A DNA stretch of 34,045 nucleotides, taken from positions 1 to 34,045 of the forward strand of contig CAYPHJ010000045.1 in the NCBI GenBank assembly GCA_964410485.1, read 5' to 3'. The position numbers and the translations under genes are program-made. Source of the stretch: CAYPHJ01 sp964410485. GTDB taxonomy: Bacteria > Desulfobacterota > Binatia > UBA9968. This document shows positions 29,658 through 34,045 of the stretch, piece by piece. Below the pieces are notes generated by a model. The model was not told where the DNA came from. It ran no database searches and saw only the letters and a list, made by a program, of their open reading frames with translations. Position 1 is the first letter of the stretch, and each line of letters opens with the position of its first letter.

Positions 29658-30413
29658 ATGAGGAAAGTCGAGTTCATTGGCGTCGAAGGGATCGGCGAGG
29701 TTCGTGCCGGTGATTCCATTGGCGGTGTGATTTGTGAGGCATGTTCTCGCCAACGCATTGACCTGCAGGATGGCGACGTTTTGATCATTGCGCAAAAGAT
29801 TATTTCCAAGTCCGAAGGTCGCATCGTTTGCCTCGATGACGTTCAACCCTCCGCGCAGGCGCTTGAACTGGCGCGGCAGCTCGATAAAGAGCCCGCGCTG
29901 GTGGAAGTAATTCTGCGCGAAAGCCGTGAGATCATCCGAGTGGGAGGGCGCGCGCTGATCGTCGAGACGCACCACGGTTTTGTTTGCGCCAATGCCGGAG
30001 TGGACCAGTCCAATGTTGGCGCACGAGGGGTAGCCTTGTTGCCTGAAGATCCGGATCGGTCCGCGCGACACATCCGGGACGAGATTCAGCGGCGCACCGG
30101 AAAAACAACAGCCGTGATTATTAGTGATAGCTTTGGCCGCCCGTGGCGGATCGGCACGGTTGATATTGCAGTCGGCGTTTGCGGACTTAAAGCGGTGAAG
30201 GATGAACGAGGCATGACGGATGCTTACGGTTACCGGCTTAGAGCCGCCGTTGCGGCGATCGCCGACGAGATTGCCGCGGCAGCGGAGCTCGTGATGGGTA
30301 AGCGAGACCGGATTCCCGCGGTAGTAGCGCGCGGGTGTGATACTGAAAAGGAGGAAGGATCGGTGAAGGATCTTCTTCGGCCCGAAGCGGAAGATCTCTT
30401 TCGTCATTTCTGA
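29658..30413 (+). CDS. cofE: Coenzyme F420-0:L-glutamate ligase CofE
   Basis: GTP-dependent ligase adding gamma-linked glutamates to F420-0; about 251 aa, the size of archaeal-type CofE without the C-terminal flavin reductase domain of FbiB. GDVLIIAQKIISKSEGRIV, the metal-binding region HHGFVCANAGVDQSNV and ISDSFGRPWRIGTVDIAVG are diagnostic. ATG 29658 is chosen (GGAAG 4 nt upstream); TTG 29643, overlapping the cofC stop, is possible. Without an FbiB-type domain, a PEP-based route would need a separate dehydro-F420 reductase. npdG follows 7 bp later. Confidence 0.94.
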   Translation: MRKVEFIGVEGIGEVRAGDSIGGVICEACSRQRIDLQDGDVLIIAQKIISKSEGRIVCLDDVQPSAQALELARQLDKEPALVEVILRESREIIRVGGRALIVETHHGFVCANAGVDQSNVGARGVALLPEDPDRSARHIRDEIQRRTGKTTAVIISDSFGRPWRIGTVDIAVGVCGLKAVKDERGMTDAYGYRLRAAVAAIADEIAAAAELVMGKRDRIPAVVARGCDTEKEEGSVKDLLRPEAEDLFRHF

Positions 30414-30420
30414 AACTGGT

Positions 30421-31074
30421 ATGGAAGAACGATTCACTGTAGCGATCGTGGGCGGCACCGGAAATCTCGGCACGGCTCTCGCTCTGCGACTTGGAGCTCC
30501 CGGAGTGAAGGTTATTATCGGCTCGCGTGACGCGCAGAAGGCGGCGAACGTCGTGGAGACGCTGCGCCCCAGGATGCGGGCGGGTGAGCTTGCCGGAGCT
30601 ACGAATCCCGACGCTGTCGTTCAGGCAGAGTTTATCGTCATTGCCGTCCCCTACGAAGGCCATGCGCAAATGGTTCAAGATCTCCAAGGCCGGGTGGCCG
30701 GCAAGATCGTTATCGACACGGTTGTGCCGCTGCGAAAAGGCCGGCCGTTCACACCCGCCGCTGGCTCCGCTCTGCTCGAAGCCCAGGAAATCTTGCGGGA
30801 TGAGGCTCCCGTGATCGGCGCACTGCATAATATTTCGGCGGTTGATCTGGGCGCAGTCGATGCGCCGCTCGGGGATGTTCTGGTCTGTGGAGACAACGAA
30901 GAGGCAAAACAGAAAGTGATGGAGATTATCCGGCGCATCGGCGCGCGCTCGTTTGACGCCGGTCCCAGCGCCCACGCATATGTGGTCGAAGGGCTGACCG
31001 GAGTCATTATTCACCTTAACCGCAAGTACAAATCGAAACACGGGAGCATCAAAGTGACTGGCATCGATATTTGA
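30421..31074 (+). CDS. npdG: NADPH-dependent F420 reductase
   Basis: Moves hydride between NADP(H) and F420, supplying F420H2 to reductases or recycling it; 217 aa. The N-terminal Rossmann motif VAIVGGTGNLGTALALRL (8-25) is followed by the NADP phosphate-selecting SRD (IIGSRDAQKA) after strand 2. FIVIAVPYEGH, VIDTVVPLRKG and ALHNISAVDLGAVDAPLGDVLVCGD match Fno/NpdG. Position directly after cofE makes the cofactor function nearly certain. It implies F420-dependent enzymes elsewhere in the genome; none is recognised in this window. Confidence 0.93.
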   Translation: MEERFTVAIVGGTGNLGTALALRLGAPGVKVIIGSRDAQKAANVVETLRPRMRAGELAGATNPDAVVQAEFIVIAVPYEGHAQMVQDLQGRVAGKIVIDTVVPLRKGRPFTPAAGSALLEAQEILRDEAPVIGALHNISAVDLGAVDAPLGDVLVCGDNEEAKQKVMEIIRRIGARSFDAGPSAHAYVVEGLTGVIIHLNRKYKSKHGSIKVTGIDI

Positions 31075-31208
31075 GCCCCGGAGTAGGAGTATCCGGTTAC
31101 GCGACCCGGTCCCTTGCCCCTGCCGCCTGGCTGGACCCTTATGCCCGTGTCCCGCCCCAGCCTCCACTCAGCGCTTACTACATGGTTTCGCTGGAGTTTT
31201 TGTGGCTG

Positions 31209-31237
31209 TTAACCTAATTGGCGTTTCAGCGTCTAAA
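31209..31237 (+). promoter_or_regulatory. Possible ECF-type promoter of the sigma factor operon
   Basis: TTAACCT (31209-31215), about 15-16 nt, then GTCTAAA (31231-31237), about 95 nt before the sigma factor GTG. It resembles the AAC-type -35 and TCTAA-type -10 elements of RpoE-like ECF factors, which often drive their own operons. The rest of the 260-bp gap after npdG holds no gene. Confidence 0.35.
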
Positions 31238-31333
31238 GCGACAGAGGCTCCTTAGAATTCGAAAGGTTAGGGTAGCCATATCCAAAACTTTGACGAACAC
31301 ACTTCGCCCGACACCTTACCTGACGAAGAGCTT

Positions 31334-31873
31334 GTGGCTCTGTGCCAAAAAGGCGAGGGGGGCTTTTTCGAGGTTTTGGTGCGTCGATATATGGAGAGAG
31401 CTTTTCGTATTGCCTTTGACTTTACGCATGATGTTGAAGAAGCGAAGGATTTGTCGCAGGACGCGTTTCTGCGCGCATTTTCACGCATCAAGCAGTTCGA
31501 CGGCAGATCGAGTTTCTATACCTGGTTTTACCGGCTTGTTGTCAACATCTGCCTGGATCACTTGCGGCGCAAAGGTCGCGTAGTATGGGAGCGGCTGGAA
31601 AAGGAATCCGAAGACGGGCGTGAGCTGCCGGAGTTGGCCGATGCCACTGCAACGCCTGATGCGCATGCGATCGCCGGCGAAACGAAGCGGCGGGTGGACT
31701 CGACGCTTAGAGATATGCCCAATAAACAGCGCACCGCATTTCTATTGCGCAACCACCAGGGTCTCTCGATTCAGGATATTGCCAAGGTCATGAAAACCAC
31801 CGAAGGAACAGTGCGCGTCTATCTGCATCGGGCCGTTGCCGCACTGCGGCAAAGCCTGCTCGAGTTTGTGTAA
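31334..31873 (+). CDS. RNA polymerase sigma factor, ECF subfamily (RpoE-like)
   Basis: Alternative sigma factor, 179 aa from GTG 31334. Region 2: FFEVLVRRYMERAFRIAFDF, then DVEEAKDLSQDAFLRAF and the -10-recognition helix SSFYTWFYRLVVNICLDHLRR. Region 4: LRDMPNKQRTAFLLRNHQGL, with the helix-turn-helix IQDIAKVMKTTEGTVRVYLHRA. GTG is the only canonical in-frame start, yet the frame continues upstream with SPDTLPDEEL, which looks like the conserved beginning of region 2 (DEELVALCQKG); upstream of it there is only ATC at 31280 before a stop. The anti-sigma gene follows 11 bp later. Confidence 0.92.
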   Translation: MALCQKGEGGFFEVLVRRYMERAFRIAFDFTHDVEEAKDLSQDAFLRAFSRIKQFDGRSSFYTWFYRLVVNICLDHLRRKGRVVWERLEKESEDGRELPELADATATPDAHAIAGETKRRVDSTLRDMPNKQRTAFLLRNHQGLSIQDIAKVMKTTEGTVRVYLHRAVAALRQSLLEFV

Positions 31874-31884
31874 CGGAGAAACGA

Positions 31885-32403
31885 ATGAAGACAGAACGGT
31901 TGGAGACCTGTAAAAAATTCGAAGAAGACCTGGTGCTCTACTATTATGGCGAGGGTTCGCCATCCGATCGCGCTAGAGTGGAGAAGCACCTAGAGCGATG
32001 CGCGCGCTGTTGTGCTTTTTTGGACGATCTACGCAGGTTGCTGCCCGGTCTTGTCGAAGCGAAGGAGCTTCCCGAATCGTTCTGGGCTACCTACTACAGA
32101 GAAGTCGTGGAAAAGATTGCCGCCCAGCGGGAGAAAAGATCCTGGTGGCGTGCTTTTTTTGCGCCGCTGCGCCCATGGGCGGTTCCGGCCTTTGGCACCG
32201 CCGTGATCGCGATTTTTGCCTTGACGATTGAAAGAGGCATGCCAATTTTCCAGCCGGGAGGGTCATCGGACGAAATTCCGCGAGAGGTGCTCGTCGATTC
32301 GGCCCAGTTGGAATTTTTCAGATCTATGGATATGTTGGAATCGTTGAGTAGTCTGGAAGCGCTCGATGGCGCCACAAACGACTTGCGCGCGAAACAAGGC
32401 TAA
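31885..32403 (+). CDS. Zinc-finger (zf-HC2) transmembrane anti-sigma factor
   Basis: A 172-aa protein. The cytoplasmic N-terminal zinc-binding anti-sigma domain has C9 and H35-x3-C39-x2-C42 (KHLERCARC). A linker leads to a single membrane segment near 107-126 (AVPAFGTAVIAIFALTI) and a periplasmic tail ending with the acidic, leucine-rich LVDSAQLEFFRSMDMLESLS, a tail type seen in anti-sigma factors paired with DUF3106 proteins (recalled). It should hold the upstream sigma factor at the membrane until an envelope or redox signal. ATG 31885 follows a GGAGAAACGA SD region. Confidence 0.88.
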   Translation: MKTERLETCKKFEEDLVLYYYGEGSPSDRARVEKHLERCARCCAFLDDLRRLLPGLVEAKELPESFWATYYREVVEKIAAQREKRSWWRAFFAPLRPWAVPAFGTAVIAIFALTIERGMPIFQPGGSSDEIPREVLVDSAQLEFFRSMDMLESLSSLEALDGATNDLRAKQG

Positions 32404-32438
32404 TGGATCACGGCTACCAATAGGATCGAAGCAAAGAG

Positions 32439-32705
32439 ATGTTCAAGAGAATTGTCACTGTCCTTGGGTTTATTCTAATTTTGTTGTCCCCGGTTGCCGG
32501 CGTGGCGGCTGAGAGTCGGGATAACTGGCGCAAGCTCAGCCCGAAGGAAAAAGAACGTATTATCCAAAATTATGAACGCTGGCGGAATCTTCCGCCTCAG
32601 GACAAAGAGCACTTACGTGAAGAATGGAATCGATACCGCAGTCTCCCGCCCGACAGACGCGAGCAACTGAAGCGCCGCTACGAAGACCTGCGCAAGAAGG
32701 GCTAG
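32439..32705 (+). CDS. Small exported DUF3106-like protein
   Basis: An 88-aa protein with a signal peptide (MFKRIVTVLGFILILLSPVA, cleavage likely near AGVAAES). The mature part holds three repeats of a Trp/Tyr-Pro-Arg motif: NWRKLSPKEKERIIQNYERW, RNLPPQDKEHLREEWNRY, RSLPPDRREQLKRRYEDL. This is the DUF3106 pattern, small periplasmic helical proteins of unknown function often encoded after ECF/anti-sigma pairs. It is 35 bp after the anti-sigma gene and is the likely last operon member, perhaps part of signal sensing. Confidence 0.82.
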   Translation: MFKRIVTVLGFILILLSPVAGVAAESRDNWRKLSPKEKERIIQNYERWRNLPPQDKEHLREEWNRYRSLPPDRREQLKRRYEDLRKKG

Positions 32706-32818
32706 CGACCCGGCTCAAGTCACCAATTCTGAGTCACAAACTGGCAATCCTATTGCTGTCGCGCTATAGGTAGGGCCGCGATTTGAAATCCGTCCCTATT
32801 GACGCGCAGGAAGAATTT

Positions 32819-33409
32819 ATGAGCACGAGCCAACGATTGCCAGCCATCGAGAAGTTCATTCGCGACATACGCGCAGCCTGGGCGGAGCTTCCTGATACCG
32901 AAAGCCGGATGAAAAGGGTCAAGGTTCTGCTTGAAGGGCTGGTCCGCGATCATTCTATTAAAGAACACTCCAAAAGCTGGCCTTCGACGGAAGGGCACAA
33001 AAATTTACTGCTGTATGAGGACCCCGATTACGGTTTTGTTATCAATGCTGTGGTACGCACACCGAATCGAGATGGCCGGATTCACGATCACGCGCATGCG
33101 TGGACGGCATATGGCGTCCTCGATGGGACCGAGTGGCTCGAGCGCTACCGCCGGATCGATGACGGCAAAAGCGAGGGATATGCGTTGATCGAGCTGGAGA
33201 GCCTCACCGAAGGTTATCCGGGAAAGGTTGATCTTGTCCCGCCCTACGCCGTTCATTCCGAAAAGGGCGGCCCGACAAGGTCGGTCGCCGTGATCGTCCG
33301 CTCCGAGCGGCTCGTTGGCCGCACCCTCCAGGGCCGGTACGACGCGAAAACGAATGTCTGCCAGCAGGGCGAGGGCCCGACGCAAGTGCCATACGAGATT
33401 GTTATTTAG
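32819..33409 (+). CDS. Cysteine/3-mercaptopropionate dioxygenase-like cupin
   Basis: A 196-aa cupin. The probable Fe(II) triad is H89 and H91 (GRIHDHAHAW) and H146 (PPYAVHSE), matching the H86/H88/H140 spacing of cysteine dioxygenase; YGVLDGTEWLERYRR is the following beta-strand region. The Cys that forms the CDO Cys-Tyr cofactor is not present at the equivalent position, as in 3-mercaptopropionate dioxygenases. A role in oxidising a small thiol is inferred. ATG 32819 is chosen over TTG 32783 because AGGAAGA lies about 4-7 nt upstream. Part of this gene is duplicated and decayed at 33931-34032. Confidence 0.78.
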   Translation: MSTSQRLPAIEKFIRDIRAAWAELPDTESRMKRVKVLLEGLVRDHSIKEHSKSWPSTEGHKNLLLYEDPDYGFVINAVVRTPNRDGRIHDHAHAWTAYGVLDGTEWLERYRRIDDGKSEGYALIELESLTEGYPGKVDLVPPYAVHSEKGGPTRSVAVIVRSERLVGRTLQGRYDAKTNVCQQGEGPTQVPYEIVI

Positions 33410-33474
33410 CGCGGCGGTTTTCCCTGACGAGCCGTGCCGTCGGGATTGAAGAAAGTAAGCAAGCCTTCTTTAGC

Positions 33475-33723
33475 TTATCCGAGCGCGGCGCTGTTGATTC
33501 CCCGCTCGATAGTCGAGACAGCTTCAGGGCACCACTGCTTTGCCAAACCTAAGATCTTCTCAGCCTGGTCGGGATCGCAGTAAATGACCCAGGAGTTAGG
33601 CACTCCCCCACCTCTGCTGCTGTTGATGCATGTGGCGTTCTTGAGCGGGTCGTAACCGTGGTCTTTGGGTAGGCGAGTCAACAGACGATCGAGGTGAGCG
33701 CGGTCTATTTGAATTCTCTTCAT
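33475..33723 (-). CDS. Small hypothetical protein
   Basis: An 82-aa soluble protein without recognisable family: MKRIQIDRAHLDRLLTRLPK, an Asn/Ser/Gly loop (NATCINSSRGGGVPNSW), VIYCDPDQAEKILGLAKQWC and IERGINSAALG. Two or three helices and a short strand seem likely. The frame runs further upstream, but ATG 33723 is chosen because TTGTAC (33760-33755), 17 nt and TAACGT (33737-33732) end 8 nt before it, a leaderless-type promoter. It converges with the cupin gene. Sequence composition and the promoter support a real gene. Confidence 0.55.
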   Translation of the reverse strand: MKRIQIDRAHLDRLLTRLPKDHGYDPLKNATCINSSRGGGVPNSWVIYCDPDQAEKILGLAKQWCPEAVSTIERGINSAALG

Positions 33724-33930
33724 AATAGTTGACGTTACTTCATCCACCGAAGAAGTACAATCCTGCTTTCTTGTTAATCTAAAGACCGCTGCGTGATCGA
33801 CCAGGCGCACAAAGAGAGCAAACGGCACTCGGAAGAAGAAATCGTATGCGAATTGAAGTTGAGGTGGTGCCGTTCAGCAATTCGATGCCAAGGGATCCGT
33901 TTTTCCGGAGTACCTAACACGAAGCAGCGC

Positions 33931-34032
33931 CCTCGATGGGACCGAGTGGCTCGAGCGCTACCGCCGGATCGATGACAGCAAAAGCGAGGGATATGCGGCT
34001 CGTTGGCCGAACCCTTCAAGGCCGCTACGAAA
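33931..34032 (+). pseudogene. Decayed, internally deleted partial copy of the cupin gene
   Basis: Positions 33931-33997 match 33118-33184 with a single difference (G to A near 33977); the match then jumps to 33307-33342 with a few differences (33998 onward, to about 34032). The 125-bp deletion sits at a shared GCG and is not a multiple of three, so the downstream frame is shifted. No start or 5' part of the gene precedes it. The missing part includes the third metal-ligand region. It is a non-functional relic of a local duplication (offset 813 bp). It may continue past the right edge. Confidence 0.8.
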
Positions 34033-34045
34033 GATGGCTCTGAAG

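Noticed and set aside
29463..30473. 336-codon minus-strand open frame across cofC-cofE
   Set aside because: Shadow of well-recognised cofE; no SD and no family motif.
30238..31167. 309-codon minus-strand open frame over npdG
   Set aside because: Antisense to npdG, which has a complete Rossmann fold signature and operon context.
33846..33917. 23-codon plus-strand ORF with an AG-rich upstream stretch
   Set aside because: Too short and without resemblance to anything; it precedes a pseudogene fragment, so it may be a relic of the same rearrangement but cannot be supported as a gene.

Overview
The window is a gene-dense piece of bacterial chromosome of moderately high GC content with no rRNA, tRNA, CRISPR array, phage genes or transposase. 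The gene mix is F420 biosynthesis, several ACMSD-like amidohydrolases, a dienelactone hydrolase, a CaiB-type CoA-transferase, an ECF/zf-HC2/DUF3106 operon and dispersed palindromic repeats. This fits an uncultured soil or sediment bacterium of a deep, proteobacteria-like group (Tectomicrobia/Entotheonella, Binatota, Methylomirabilota or Desulfobacterota-like lineages). That placement is inference from gene content only.

Layout. 1-6.3 kb, mostly minus strand: the tail of a CaiB/BaiF CoA-transferase, a dispersed palindromic repeat, then (read right to left) an amidohydrolase, a four-gene sugar-type ABC importer and a dienelactone hydrolase. This looks like uptake and catabolism of a small organic molecule. 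6.4-11 kb, minus: hemE-hemH-hemG(Y), preceded by dinB. 11.1-12.2 kb: a PIN-toxin remnant and an intact Phd/PIN toxin-antitoxin pair with a palindromic operator over its promoter. 12.5-16.7 kb, minus: a DHA2-type MFS exporter and clpB. 16.8-19.1 kb, minus: an operon of one coiled-coil protein and two single-domain KaiC/RAD55-like ATPases, the least explained module here. 19.4-23.4 kb, plus: hisC, a VOC protein and recD2. 23.4-26.5 kb, minus: two amidohydrolases and a maleate isomerase/arylmalonate decarboxylase family protein. 26.7-31.1 kb, plus: F420 genes cofG-cofD-cofC-cofE-npdG (no cofH). 31.2-32.7 kb, plus: ECF sigma factor, zinc-finger anti-sigma factor and a small DUF3106-like exported protein. 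32.8-34 kb: a thiol-dioxygenase-like cupin, a small hypothetical gene and a decayed, internally deleted second copy of part of the cupin gene.

Themes. (1) Many first genes of transcription units lack a Shine-Dalgarno sequence but have a sigma70-like promoter whose -10 box lies only 6-14 nt before the ATG (clpB, the antitoxin gene, hisC, cofG, possibly cofD, a small hypothetical gene, dinB, hemE). This suggests frequent leaderless transcripts. Many other genes, including most of the catabolic ones, have clear SD sequences. (2) Intergenic regions hold several nested inverted repeats. (3) Two genes, the ABC ATPase and the ECF sigma factor, have family-conserved N-termini with no canonical start codon in frame. 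All calls were made by eye from the sequence; no database search was run.
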